NCBI GenBank assembly: GCA_028284235.1
Contig: JANQSC010000039.1
Location: 1-64,000, forward strand
DNA: 64,000 bases
Source: Opitutaceae bacterium
Lineage (GTDB): Bacteria > Verrucomicrobiota > Verrucomicrobiia > Opitutales > Opitutaceae
Direction: 5' to 3'
Both the position numbers and the translations under genes were made by a program. Below are positions 21,181 through 32,100 of this stretch, piece by piece. A model generated the notes under the pieces. That model searched no databases, had not been told where the DNA came from, and saw only the letters and a program-made list of their open reading frames with translations. The number at the start of each line of letters is the position of its first letter. Positions within the stretch are counted from its first letter, which is position 1.

Positions 21181-21722
21181 CCCTCTCGTTTGTGGATTTT
21201 CTTCAATTGGTTGCGGGCGCGGAACAACAGGATTTTGACGTTCGACTGCGACTTGTTCATGACCTGAGCGATTTCCTGTATGCTAAGGTCTTCGATGTAT
21301 TTCAGCGCGAGCACTTCCCGGTAGTCTTTTTTCAATGACTTGGCTGACTCCCAAACGGAATTGCGTGTATCCGCCTCTTCGGCTTCGCCATCGGGACGAG
21401 CGCTGGAATCGACGATGTCGAATTCGATCGGCTCCGTATGGCGGGCGCTTCGGTAGTGATTGTAAACGGTGCGCCGTCCGATCGTGAACAGCCACGAAGC
21501 GAAGGCGTACTTGCTGTCGTAGCGGTGGAAGTTCTCGAAGGCGCGGACGAAGGTGTCCTGCGTCAGATCCTCCGCGTCCTGGCGATTGCGCGTGTACCGG
21601 TAGATAAAGTTGTAGAGCTTCCCGTGATGCTGCTGGACGAGCAGCGCGAACGAGGTCTTGCTATCCATAGCGTCTTCCGGGCGAGAGGACCCCTCTCCCA
21701 ATGCTTCCAATGAACTTGGCAT
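21177..21722 (-). CDS. ECF RNA polymerase sigma factor
   Basis: A sigma-70-family extracytoplasmic-function factor of about 181 residues. Region 2 is YNFIYRYTRNRQDAEDLTQDTFVRAFENF and the following WLFTIGRRTVYNHYR; region 4 is ALKYIEDLSIQEIAQVMNKSQSNVKILLFRARNQLKK. I choose the ATG at 21722, which has AGGAAG upstream; a GTG at 21743 preceded by another AGGAAG that overlaps the previous stop codon is an alternative adding seven residues. The gene lies between an exported protein and a membrane anti-sigma candidate and overlaps the latter by four bases, implying a three-gene operon. Confidence 0.9.
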   Translation of the reverse strand: MPSSLEALGEGSSRPEDAMDSKTSFALLVQQHHGKLYNFIYRYTRNRQDAEDLTQDTFVRAFENFHRYDSKYAFASWLFTIGRRTVYNHYRSARHTEPIEFDIVDSSARPDGEAEEADTRNSVWESAKSLKKDYREVLALKYIEDLSIQEIAQVMNKSQSNVKILLFRARNQLKKIHKREG

Positions 21723-21755
21723 GGCTACGCTTCCTGATTGCACGCTCTGAGCTTC

Positions 21756-22721
21756 CTAAATTTTGTCGTCGGGGTTCGATGGATCATTTAAGGCGTCTTG
21801 GGCCTGTCCTGCAAGCGTTGTCAGAATATTGAGAAGCGAATCGACCGGGTAGGCGATATCGACCGACACGAGCCGATCCGCTTCTTCAACACTAAGATTA
21901 TTCATGAGCGTGTCCAATCGCTCGTCGCCTATCTCCGCGAACGAAGCGAGCGCCACCATCCCTTGGATTATGCGGGACAGTTGGCCGGACACTTCCGGTC
22001 CGGGGGTCAAAAGTGAGAGATTCGCCTGAAACATGCCCGCGTATTCGCCCAAGGCGATTTGGCCGCCCTGCGCTTTTTGCAACACTCGAGCTTGGGCTGG
22101 CATGTCGCCGATCGCGTCAAATCCCTCGGCGGTCGCCAGGAAGAAAAATCCCGGCTTTTCGGCGACCAGCAATCGCGAGTCGCTGTTGGCAATGTTCTCG
22201 GTGAGCCCTTCAATCACGCTTTGAGCCTTTTCGATCTGGTCGTAGGACTTGCTCGAAATCCACACATCGTCCTGCAGGAACGAGGCGTACAATTCGTTTC
22301 CGATCAAGTACGTGTCGAGCTCCTTGTCGTCGAGGCGCTTGATCCCGGTTTTCCCGTCCTGCTCCATCTCCGCGGTTGCGATGAGGGCATCGACGATCGA
22401 TCGGGCCCGATCCCCGGTCTTCACGATCAGGACGCTGTTGTTCTCGGGGTCCTCAGTAATACTCGATCCATAGGCGGTGATCGAATGGAGCTCTCGCATG
22501 ACCAGGTCCACGTCTATGTTGATCGGCGTGTCGTTGTTCTTGGCCATCTCCTCCTTGAGCTTCCCGATAGCAAACGCTCCGATCGACGATTGAGAAAGGG
22601 CTTCGAGATCCATGTGGGCCAGCCATTGAGCGTCGGCGGCAACGCTTCCCTTATCGAGGGGCGCCGCCCAATTGACTGCTCCAATGGTCAACGCTGCAAC
22701 TGTGCAAATAGTATTCTTCAT
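21756..22721 (-). CDS. Exported protein of unknown function, first gene of the sigma operon
   Basis: A 321-residue protein with a signal peptide (about 1-19, ending NWAAP). The mature part has LAHMDLEALSQSSIGAF near its start and long alternating alpha/beta stretches such as LVMRELHSITAYGSSI, SVLIVKTGDRARSIVDAL and EAQSVIEGL-like helices, reminiscent of DUF3352-type bacterial exported proteins, but I cannot confirm the family. Its stop codon is within the ribosome-binding region of the sigma gene, so the regulator pair is probably co-transcribed with it. It may be the periplasmic effector or target of the sigma response. Confidence 0.6.
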   Translation of the reverse strand: MKNTICTVAALTIGAVNWAAPLDKGSVAADAQWLAHMDLEALSQSSIGAFAIGKLKEEMAKNNDTPINIDVDLVMRELHSITAYGSSITEDPENNSVLIVKTGDRARSIVDALIATAEMEQDGKTGIKRLDDKELDTYLIGNELYASFLQDDVWISSKSYDQIEKAQSVIEGLTENIANSDSRLLVAEKPGFFFLATAEGFDAIGDMPAQARVLQKAQGGQIALGEYAGMFQANLSLLTPGPEVSGQLSRIIQGMVALASFAEIGDERLDTLMNNLSVEEADRLVSVDIAYPVDSLLNILTTLAGQAQDALNDPSNPDDKI

Positions 22722-22882
22722 AATCAGTAATTCACTCCCTGCCCCCTATACACTCTCCTGGGAGCGACGGTTACAAAAAGACGACGCTTTTCGAACGCTT
22801 CCGCGATTCGCATCGCCGGGTGTAGGGTGTGACACTGATTCCGGGGGCGGTTGGCCCCTAGATTGAAGGCGAAACGGGCGAT

Positions 22883-24466
22883 CTACCGCTCGCCTTTTTC
22901 GTTGGGAATGACCACGCCTTCGCTGGTGACGACGATGCCGTTGGCGAGGACGATATCGGGGTCTTTCTTCGGCACTTTGTAGTAGACGCGGAGACGCTCC
23001 AACTCGTCGGTTAAGTCCGCCTGGATTTGGGCGTAGCGCGGTTTGCCGTAGGCGTTGTTCAGCTCGTTCGGGTCCTCACTAAGGTCGAACAGCTCCCACT
23101 CGTCCGTCATGTAGAAGTGGATCAGCTTGAAATCCCCGTTGGTGACGCCTCGATGTCGGGCCACGTCATGGGCGCCCGGATACTCGTAGTAGTGGTAGTA
23201 GAACGTTTTCCGCCAATCCGGAATCGTCTTGCCTCGCAAGAGCGGAACCAAGCTTTCGCCCTGCATATTCCCGGGAACGGGAACGCCGGCCGCATCCAGC
23301 ATCGTTTGGGCGAAGTCCAAATTGGAGACGATTTCGTCGCGCACGCTTTCCGGCTTGATCTGCCCCGGCCACCGGACCAGCAAGGGAGTTTTGAGCGACT
23401 CTTCGTACATCCAGCGTTTGTCGAACCAGCCGTGCTCGCCCAAATACCAGCCTTGGTCGGACGAGTAGATCACCAGCGTGTTGTCCGCCAGTCCGGCCTC
23501 GTCGAGATAGTCGAGCACTTCGCCGATTCCGTCGTCGACCGAACGCACGCAGCGCAGGTAGTCCTTCACGTAGCGCTGGTATTTCCATTGGAGAATCTCG
23601 CGGTCCGACATCGCTCCTTTGGCCGCTTCGAACGCAGCGTTTTTCGGATCGTAGGCCGCGTCCCACTTGGCCTTTTGTTCGGGGGTCAGGTTGTTGGGGG
23701 CAACCAGCTTTAGATCGGTGTCCCGCATGTTGCGCCCAATTTCCATGTACTGCTTCGCGGCGGGCGACGCTCGATTGGAATAGTCGTCGTAAAGCGTTTC
23801 CGGTTCGGGAATAGTCACGTCGTCCAGCCAATTCAAGTACTGTGGCGCCGGCTGCCAGTCGCGGTGGGGAGCCTTGTGCTGATACATGAGCATAAACGGC
23901 TTGTCCGCGTCCCGTTCAGTCTTGAGCCAATCCAGCGCCTTTTCAGTGATGACCTCAGTGGTATAGCCCACGTGTTCACGCACGACGACCTCCCCGTTTT
24001 CGTCCATCGTTTTCATGGGCGGGTTGTAGTAAGGGCCTTGGCCGATCAGGACGTCGAAATAGTCGTAGCCTTGCGGCGTGGAGGAAAGGTGCCATTTGCC
24101 GACAACCGCGGTCTCGTAGCCATTCGCTCGAAGGAGTTTCGGGAACGTTTGCTGGCTGCCGTCGAAATGGATCCCGTTGCGGTAAAATCCGTTCAAGTGG
24201 CTGTGGAGCCCGGTTTGGATGACGGCGCGGCTGGGGCCGCAAATTGAGTTGGTCACGTAGCAGCGGGTGAACCGCATCCCTTCCTTAGCGATCCGATCCA
24301 TGTTGGGCGTCGTGATTTTTGTGGGATCGTAGGCGCTCAGAGCCTGTTCGCAATGGTCGTCCGTGAAAATGAAGAGGATGTTCGGACGCTCGGCGGACTG
24401 GGAAGCCGACACGAAAACAAGCCAAAGCGAATACGCAAGGAAGTGGAGAATACGCGATTTTTTCAT
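22883..24466 (-). CDS. Family S1 sulfatase
   Basis: A 527-residue exported sulfatase. The ATG at 24466 is chosen because it begins a signal peptide (MKKSRILHFLAYSLWLVFVSASQSA); an upstream in-frame start adds 16 unlikely residues. The metal-binding FTDDH is at 34-38 and the formylglycine signature SICGPSRAVIQTG has Cys76, to be converted by a sulfatase-modifying enzyme encoded elsewhere. GKWHLS and SSDQGWYLGEHGWFDKRWMYEES are typical S1 active-site segments. It should remove sulfate esters from glycans in the periplasm. Neighbours, a hybrid sensor and a TonB receptor, support a glycan-degradation role. Substrate not determinable by eye. Confidence 0.92.
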   Translation of the reverse strand: MKKSRILHFLAYSLWLVFVSASQSAERPNILFIFTDDHCEQALSAYDPTKITTPNMDRIAKEGMRFTRCYVTNSICGPSRAVIQTGLHSHLNGFYRNGIHFDGSQQTFPKLLRANGYETAVVGKWHLSSTPQGYDYFDVLIGQGPYYNPPMKTMDENGEVVVREHVGYTTEVITEKALDWLKTERDADKPFMLMYQHKAPHRDWQPAPQYLNWLDDVTIPEPETLYDDYSNRASPAAKQYMEIGRNMRDTDLKLVAPNNLTPEQKAKWDAAYDPKNAAFEAAKGAMSDREILQWKYQRYVKDYLRCVRSVDDGIGEVLDYLDEAGLADNTLVIYSSDQGWYLGEHGWFDKRWMYEESLKTPLLVRWPGQIKPESVRDEIVSNLDFAQTMLDAAGVPVPGNMQGESLVPLLRGKTIPDWRKTFYYHYYEYPGAHDVARHRGVTNGDFKLIHFYMTDEWELFDLSEDPNELNNAYGKPRYAQIQADLTDELERLRVYYKVPKKDPDIVLANGIVVTSEGVVIPNEKGER

Positions 24467-24571
24467 AGTTGAATTTTCGTTACAGCCGCAATTATAGCCG
24501 TTCACCTCGAACACAGTTAATACTCACGAGTCAATAATTGGCTTCGATGCATCAATCCAGCGTCGAAAGGG

Positions 24572-27500
24572 TCATTTTGCCGGAATCGCGTCTTCGGTTT
24601 TAGCGCAGCGAGCTCGATATTCAGACGGCGAACACCCGTATTCGTCGCGGAAGATCTTGCTGAAATAGCTCAGCTCTTTGATTCCGACGCTATACGAAAG
24701 ATCGCTCACGTTCATTTGGCTCGACTGCAATAGCTGGGCCGCCCGCTTCAAGCGCAACGAACGAATGAACATCGAAGGCGCCATGTCCAAGATCGCTTTG
24801 AGTTTCTTGTAGAGCGAACCTCGGCTCATGGCCATTTCCTTGGCGAAAATTTCTACATCGAAGGTTTCTTCACTCATGTGCTCTTCCACAACCGCGATCG
24901 CCTTCTCCAGGATCTGTTCGTCAACCGGGGTCACGGCAATCTCGCTAGGCTCTACGACGATCTGTCTGGCGAATCGTTCCCTCAGAGCGCGGCGCGTCTC
25001 AAGCGCGTTCTCGATCCGCGCCTTGAGCAGTTCCATGTTTACGGGCTTGGAGAAGTAGTCGTCCGCGCCGTTTTCAATGCCTTTCAATCGAAACTCGTCG
25101 GACCCTCGCGCCGTCAGTATCAACACCGGAATGTGACAGGTCTCGGGGCTCAGCTTCAAACGCGAGCACATCTCCAGCCCATCCATAACGGGCATCATCA
25201 AATCGGCAACCACGACGTCCGGCATGCGACGGCCCGCCTCGTCGAGCCCTTCTTGGCCGTTCGTAGCGGTCGTCACCTCGTAGCCGGGGGACAGCTCCTT
25301 GCGCAAGTATTCGAGCACGTCCGAATTGTCTTCAACTACGAGCAATCTCGGGCAATCGGGCGAGTCGCTGACACTTTCTCTTTCCAAATCCCAATCGCCC
25401 CCCGTTTCCAGAGCCGGCTCCCTTTCCGTATTCAATTCAGAAATACTAACGGCATCGACATCCAATCCGCCTTCGCCGAGACCGTCCAAAGGAAGTCGCA
25501 ACGTGAACTGCGAGCCGAGATTCGAACCGCTGCCTCGAACGGGACTCTCCACGGAGATATCCCCACCCCACAATTTAGCGAGCTCGTACGTGTAGGCCAA
25601 TCCGATCCCGCTTCCCTCGCTGTCTCGAACCGTGTCTTGGGCGCGATAAAACGGCTTGAATATCAACTCTTGGCGACTCGCCTCGATCCCGATACCTGTG
25701 TCGGTAACCTCGATCGTCAACGTCGCCCGGTCCTCTTGTTCGGATTCCTCCCGATCGATTCCAACCCTCACCCCGATCTCGCCCTTCGGGTGCGTGTATT
25801 TGATCGCGTTGGACAGCAAGTTGCTAAGCATATGCTGTAGCTTGTCCGGGTCGAAACGGCAAATAAGATGCTCCTCGTCGCACGTCATATGAAACGCCTG
25901 CTCCTTTTTCTCCCACAGTGAGGCGTGAGCGTAAACCGCGTCCTTTATAAACAAGATTATATCCGACCGGACTGGCTTGTACTCCAACTTGCCCAATTCC
26001 ACTTTGCGAAACTCGAGCAACTGATCGACTAGCCCCTTCATTTTACGCACGTTGCGAAACGCCATATCCGCGTCCGATTTGACGTCGTCGTCGGTCACGC
26101 GCTTCATAATTCGCTCCAAGGGACCCATAATTACAGACAACGGCGTGCGCAACTCGTGCGAGATATTCGTAAAGAAATCCAGCTTGAACTCCTCCAAGGC
26201 GAGAATGTGTTTCACACGAGTTCGAACGAGCAAATATATCAAAAATCCAATTACGCAGACACCCAGGAAGACCGTCGCCAAAAACCAAGGACGCTTCCAA
26301 ACAAAAGGAATGACGGAGAACTCCGCAACCGCCGGTGACGGGTCTACATTCCAATCCGTGTCCCGCGCTCTCACGTCCAAGCGGTACCGCCCCGGCGCGA
26401 GAGAGGGAATCGACGCTTGAGTCTCCTTGCTGTAAGGGGACCATTCGCCTCCATTGATTCGATACGAATACTCGAGATCGACGGACCAGGTTTGCGACCA
26501 CGCGTCCACTCCGGACCATTCGAAGTAAGCGTTGCCCGATTCCGGAAGCGTTTCCTCGAACAACTCGATTCTCGTTTCAGGCGGCGCGTCGTCGGGGTGG
26601 TAGACGAGCGTCTTGAACTCCACCGGTTTCTCGACTTCCTCAGGCTCGGAATTGAAATTCCACGAACGCGCCGCCGAGTTGATCCACACCCGTCCGTCGA
26701 GCGACTCGTGGAGCCGAGCGCCTTCGCGCTGCAGCATCAATTCAGGGAATCGCGTGTGAACACTCCAGGAGTTTCCGTCGTAGCGCCCCAATAGGTCCGT
26801 CGTGGCGGCCCACACCACGGGAGAGTTTCGCGACGCGAGGAGCGAAACCAGTTGGTCGCGCGTGCGCCCCTTGGAGATGGACATTCGTTCCCACCTGCCT
26901 CCGTTCATTCGCGAGACGCCCGAGCGCCAGTCCCCAACCCAAAGCGATCCTCGAGCGTCGACGACGACATTGTCGACTACGTCCGACCGAAAGGCCGCAA
27001 TTCGCTCGAAGGGTTCGCCCGGTCGCTTACGGGTCAGCGAACGGCCGCCAATCCAGAGGTTTCCGTTGGGCTGCTGAGCGATCCCGAATGACACTTCGGG
27101 AAATTCCGGAAAACCGAGGTACTCGTAGGTCGGCCCCGCTTCGCTTTCCCAATAGCGAAGAACGCCACCGGTTTTGCCCGGTATTTGAAGGAGCGGCGTG
27201 TTCGAGCCGAAGTATAGTTCGCCCTGCTCGCTTTGAAAAACGGAAATATGGCAAATCGTGTCACTAAAATTTGGATGCGCATCGAGAACCCAGCGCGAAC
27301 CCTCGAGCCAGGCCACGGCGGCGACGCCTTGGTGGCTTCCAGACGCCCAGATACGTCCCTCCTTTGCTGCGATCATCGCATTGGGCTGATCCATCAAGCC
27401 ATCTTCCACTCCATACGATGTCCAACTACCGACTACCTTGTCCCAATGGACAATTCGCTTGTCCTCAGACAAGAACCATAGCGAGCCATCCGCAGCCTGG

Positions 27501-28576
27501 CACCCGTAGTTCAATCCGGGATGGGTCTTCCATCTGCTCTCCGAAACGTCGAACGCGTACGTCTTGTCAGTGTGTCCTCCGGTGATGAAGTACTCGTTGT
27601 CGAAATTGTGCAGGAACGTGAACCAATTCACTTGGCTGTCCATGCGCTTCAATTGCCAATTCCGATTGGAGTACTTGGCCATTACTCGAGTCGAAACCAC
27701 CCACAGGGAACCGTCCGGCATCTCCGTAAGTAGACGATTCGCCGGTCCGAATTCCCCCCAATTCGCAAGCGTTGTCGTGACAACGTCCCCTTCCACGCTC
27801 CGAATCGCGCTTTCGTCGCTATTCGTCGCCACCCACATGCGTCCCGAAGGCCCCTCGTGAAACTCCGTGACCGCCGCCTTGATCCTATTGTATTTGCCCG
27901 TCGGTATTCGCCAAGGCTCCCCCACCCAGTTCCCGTTGACTCGATTGAGCGCGTAGCGAGTGATCTCCCCCGTTTCCGAGCTCGACAGCCAAAGTCGGTT
28001 TTGCCGATCGACAATCAGCCCGCTCACTCCAGCGCCGTCGAGGTCGACCTCGGACACGTCGTTTCCGTTTACACGGTATAGAATGAGATTCCCGCCCAAA
28101 GGCGCGTTGCGCTCTTTCGGAGGCCCCGTCCGAGAGACTACCCAAACGGTCCCGTCCACCGATTCCGCGAGACTGCTCCCGGAAGAAGCGTTTCGCCATA
28201 TTCCCGGATACTGAAACCACTCGCCCTCTTTGAACCGAGCCAAGTAGCGGTTCGCCAACACGTAGATCGCTCCGTCTGACGCCACAAGAATGGACAACCC
28301 GTTGGCCTCTTCAAATCCGGCGTCTTCAAACCAATAGGGCTTGGCCACGTAGCCATCGAACTCCACAATCCCGCCGTGAACCGCGAACCAAAGCGGACCG
28401 TCGCCGCGCCTGTCCACCTGCCGCACTCGGTACGGCGACAAGGCCTCCAGTTCAGTCCAACGCCAACTCTCGTCGAAACTGGCGGTCTCCTCCGGCGTGT
28501 AGCTCCGGGATGCGACCAGCTCTCCACCCATCAAAGCGAGGGCAGCTAAGAACGCAATTAGGAGCCATTTATTCAT
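24572..28576 (-). CDS. Hybrid two-component system regulator (HTCS)
   Basis: A 1334-residue one-protein signalling system. Order: signal/anchor (1-22), a periplasmic sensor of two-bladed-propeller type repeats with many W-V/S segments (about 40-690), a Y_Y_Y domain (about 700-785), a membrane helix (about 790), a histidine kinase with H-box NISHELRTPLS (His near 809), N box LLSNAIKYT and G boxes DTGIGIE and GSGIGLAY, a receiver with phospho-acceptor Asp in ADLMMPVMDG (near 1125), and a C-terminal AraC-type HTH (about 1225-1325). HTCS proteins sense oligosaccharides in the periplasm and switch on adjacent glycan-use genes, here the sulfatase and the TonB receptor. Confidence 0.95.
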   Translation of the reverse strand: MNKWLLIAFLAALALMGGELVASRSYTPEETASFDESWRWTELEALSPYRVRQVDRRGDGPLWFAVHGGIVEFDGYVAKPYWFEDAGFEEANGLSILVASDGAIYVLANRYLARFKEGEWFQYPGIWRNASSGSSLAESVDGTVWVVSRTGPPKERNAPLGGNLILYRVNGNDVSEVDLDGAGVSGLIVDRQNRLWLSSSETGEITRYALNRVNGNWVGEPWRIPTGKYNRIKAAVTEFHEGPSGRMWVATNSDESAIRSVEGDVVTTTLANWGEFGPANRLLTEMPDGSLWVVSTRVMAKYSNRNWQLKRMDSQVNWFTFLHNFDNEYFITGGHTDKTYAFDVSESRWKTHPGLNYGCQAADGSLWFLSEDKRIVHWDKVVGSWTSYGVEDGLMDQPNAMIAAKEGRIWASGSHQGVAAVAWLEGSRWVLDAHPNFSDTICHISVFQSEQGELYFGSNTPLLQIPGKTGGVLRYWESEAGPTYEYLGFPEFPEVSFGIAQQPNGNLWIGGRSLTRKRPGEPFERIAAFRSDVVDNVVVDARGSLWVGDWRSGVSRMNGGRWERMSISKGRTRDQLVSLLASRNSPVVWAATTDLLGRYDGNSWSVHTRFPELMLQREGARLHESLDGRVWINSAARSWNFNSEPEEVEKPVEFKTLVYHPDDAPPETRIELFEETLPESGNAYFEWSGVDAWSQTWSVDLEYSYRINGGEWSPYSKETQASIPSLAPGRYRLDVRARDTDWNVDPSPAVAEFSVIPFVWKRPWFLATVFLGVCVIGFLIYLLVRTRVKHILALEEFKLDFFTNISHELRTPLSVIMGPLERIMKRVTDDDVKSDADMAFRNVRKMKGLVDQLLEFRKVELGKLEYKPVRSDIILFIKDAVYAHASLWEKKEQAFHMTCDEEHLICRFDPDKLQHMLSNLLSNAIKYTHPKGEIGVRVGIDREESEQEDRATLTIEVTDTGIGIEASRQELIFKPFYRAQDTVRDSEGSGIGLAYTYELAKLWGGDISVESPVRGSGSNLGSQFTLRLPLDGLGEGGLDVDAVSISELNTEREPALETGGDWDLERESVSDSPDCPRLLVVEDNSDVLEYLRKELSPGYEVTTATNGQEGLDEAGRRMPDVVVADLMMPVMDGLEMCSRLKLSPETCHIPVLILTARGSDEFRLKGIENGADDYFSKPVNMELLKARIENALETRRALRERFARQIVVEPSEIAVTPVDEQILEKAIAVVEEHMSEETFDVEIFAKEMAMSRGSLYKKLKAILDMAPSMFIRSLRLKRAAQLLQSSQMNVSDLSYSVGIKELSYFSKIFRDEYGCSPSEYRARCAKTEDAIPAK

Positions 28577-29178
28577 AGGAAGGTGATGCTAACCTACGAT
28601 AAGCTCGGCTCCATTTGCAAACTTCAAGAACTGACAGGATCAATCGGAATCGACTCAGACAAGTCCCCCATCCTTCGTCAGACACGGACCGATCGTTAGC
28701 GGAAAGAGAGAGAGCTGCCGCCACTCCTGGACGACAGCTCCCATTAGCATACAAGACTATAAAATGGTTCACTCGTTTGGCTTCTATCTAGGGAGTCATT
28801 TGCGTTTTTGGGCGCGTCAACGCCCCAGACAGCTCTAAAACGAACAGACGAGGGACCAAAAATTTGAATCGTAACCTGCTCGACGTAGTCTCGAGCGGGG
28901 TAGATTTGCATGTATTTGGTAGATTGTAGGTCACTTAGGTGGTAAAACTAAGCCCGCTATCACAAACGAACTCAGACGTGATTGAGAGAGTACCAGATTC
29001 AGGGCAAATTAAGGTAGTACTCTCGTTCAAAAAGTCGGCGCTCTCGTCTCTTTGCCGGATTCGCTCTCTCGTGGACGGGCGATTTCCAGGAGAGCGTGTC
29101 GAAAACGAAGACGGGCCGCCACGAAATGCAGCGGCCCGCCAGTGTCGGATTTGTAACTAAAACGAGATTGGATCTTTA
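28577..29178. other. Intergenic region between HTCS and TonB receptor genes
   Basis: About 600 bases. It holds the terminator of the TonB gene at 29113-29137 and must hold the HTCS promoter next to 28577. The short open frames here show no protein-like composition or ribosome-binding site, and I see no repeat or structured RNA. Confidence 0.5.
29113..29137 (-). terminator. Terminator of the TonB receptor gene
   Basis: GGGCCGC (29113-29119) pairs with GCGGCCC (29131-29137) over an 11-base loop. On the minus strand it is followed by GTCTTCGTTTTCG, and it sits about 40 bases past the stop codon. Confidence 0.65.
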
Positions 29179-32100
29179 CTAGAAAGAGAATGTCGTCGTG
29201 AAACGGTAGCTTCTTGGCTGGACCAGATCAAATCGCGACATTGCGATGCCTCGAGAGGTTGGAGTCGCTCCGCCCGGAACATAGAAGTCCGGATCCGACG
29301 AAAAACGACGTGGAATGATCGGGCCGTCATCCAGGAGATTGTCGATGTTCAGCTGGAAAGACAACGTGCCTTTGAAGCGGCCATCCACCTTCGTTTTGTA
29401 CCGAATGAAAGCGTCTGTGGCCTTGTTCTCCAGCCCTTCGATCTCATTGCCTTCATCGTCTTCGCCAGTGATGTTCGAGCTTTGCCAACGGTAGCCGCCG
29501 CCGAACGTGAATCCTTTCAGGAACCCTTGATTGAAGTCGTAGGCAGTCAGGATGTTCACCTTGTAGGGACGGAGTCCAAAGCGCTTTTCCTCGGCGTCTT
29601 TCTGATCGTTGATCGTATCGATCATGTCGAAGATCGACTCTCCAAGCGAATCGCCATCCTCGCCCAAACTATCGCTAAGCGTCAGTCCACCCTGTTCGAG
29701 AAAATCAAACCAGCGGCTGATATTTCCAGTGTCCGTGAACGCGTCCGGATCAGCGACCCAGTCACCGTCGCTAAACGTAACTCCTTCGACGACTCGGCCA
29801 TCCGCTCCCGTCGTGAAACCGAAGTAGTTGATCGCCTCGCCGTGAACACCCGAGCGGATCCGATCCGTCTTGGACGCGTTGAGCGTCAACCGCCAACTAT
29901 CGGTCACGTTAGCTGTCAGACTGAGCTCGTATCCTTCGGAAACCGTGTCTTGGTAGCGGGCATTCCAGGAAGGCTGAAGGTTTTCCGCCGCCACGAGAGC
30001 CGCCCACTCCTCGTCAGTGTAGACCGCATCCCGAATCAGTATATCGTCTTCGCCTTCAATTGGGTTCGGCTCGAAGACGGGGTTCGTCAATTCCTCTTCG
30101 AAGTTGTTCATTATCGTATTGTTGCGGCCGCTAAAGGTGCCGCCCACGGCCTGTCGAATCGCATTGGTGGTGTAATAGACGACTCTTCCAGAAATGCGGC
30201 GATCGAACAGATTGAATTTTATACCGAAGTCTTCACCGTCGTTTTCCGAGGGATCGGGGACTCCCCCAAAGGGCAGAACCCCGCGTATAAAGTCCGGCAA
30301 GCCAATACTCGTACCTCGGTTCGCAACGAGTCCGACCTGATCATTTAAGTTGTAAACAACTCCCGCCGTCTTGGTCTTGCCTGTGAACGCGGTCTCGATG
30401 TCGATAATGTCGTAGTCGATAACAAAACCAACGTCGTCATCCAGATTGTGACCGTGCCTCACGAAGTTGGCGGAGTCCTCGCGATAGCCGAGCGTAACGA
30501 CGAGCTTGCGGTTGAGGAAGTGGCTTTGCGATACCGCCAAATATGTGTCGATGTCCGTTCCGCCAGCTGTATTCGTATTTCCAGGATTGTCGTTCGCCCA
30601 AACGATTGGAATGAGCTCCCCGTCGCGATCTAGCATCTCGGGCACGTCCCTCCAATCGCCCTGCTTCCAGTCCGAAATGTCGTCGACGTTTTCAATATAG
30701 CGACGCACTCTTACTCGGTTCGTACCGCTTGTGTATTGCCCCGCGTCTCCCGGATTGCCCGCGTACGTCAGGAACTTGCTCGAACGTACATTGAAACTGC
30801 TCGACTGTCCAACCATCGCTCCAAACCGATGCGATCCGAAGCGCTCCGTATCCAGATCGTATGACAGGGAAAGGCGAGTCTCGTTGCGATCCCCCTCATG
30901 AAAATCGCGCTTCCACTCGCTTTCGAAATAGAGCATTCCCGCGTAAGGGTTGACCGGCGCGTCCGATGCGGTCAACTGGCCGTCTTCGTCGAAAAGCTCT
31001 GGATGGGTATTATCAGCGTAACTCGCGATTCCTCGCGTGAGATTCGGATCCCCTCTCAACTGCGGGTTGTTGCCGTTCACAAAAGGAAAGTCCACTCGGG
31101 CCCGCTGGTAGTTGTGGGCGATGTTGACGAAGAAATTATCCGTCACGCGATAGTCGGCGAACAACGAATAGTTCTCCAAGGTCGTGTCACGCCAACCCGC
31201 CGTTCCAATGGTATTTATCTCGTAGGGAACGAAAGACGGGTCGTTGATATTCATCGCGCTACCCGACTGGCCGGGCACGCCGTCCGGCGAAAGCACCGAC
31301 CCATTATGGTACGACGTGCTATTCATCGTCCGGTCAGCCCGGAAAAGCGTGTTGTCGTTCACCACATAGGTATACCGATTACTTCCAAGCGCTCCCGATA
31401 TTCCAGCCTCTATCTGAGCGTCGGTCCGGTACGCAGCCGAGTTGTTGTTATTATTGCGCCTCCACGGATAAATGAGGGTGTTTTCATTTCCCGCCTGCAC
31501 ATTGTCCCACCACGCGAGCGCCTGGTCGCGAACCGTAATCGGCTTGACCAGCGCGCGGCGATCATGACCGGACTCGTAGTTGGCTCTGAGAGTCAATCGG
31601 TCACTGGCTTTGAAAGTCATCGCTCCGAAGATACGCTCCTTGTCATTGTAGTCACCGTCGCGCCATCCCGTCTCCTCCTGGTCCAAGGCGGCAATTGTCA
31701 GGCCCAAGCGATCCTCCAGAAGAACGCGATTAAGTCGGATTTGAGAACGCATTCCTCCCTCGTCCGTCAAACGCAACGAAATCTTGCCGCTATCGCGATT
31801 CGTGCTCGCGACTATCGAAGTTTGATTGGTGATACCTCCCGCATTACTGACTCCGAACAAGATACCGTTAGGACCACGACTTTCGTCGTACCGACCGACA
31901 CGATAGGAGTCATCCGGAGTAATGCTCTCGAAATAGTCGAGCCCCTTGGAGGACTCTATTCCGCGCGTTCGCACTCTTCGGATGATCGAGGTCGCATTGA
32001 ACGTGTTGTTCACGAGACCGTTGTTATTCTCATCGTCGCCGACGTCCGGAACGGTGCTCAAGGTGTACTTCATAAGGTCATCGATCTCGGTCAAACCGAG

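Noticed and set aside
28577..28772. A 67-residue open frame upstream of the HTCS gene
   Set aside because: No ribosome-binding site, no protein-like pattern, and it would cover the HTCS promoter.
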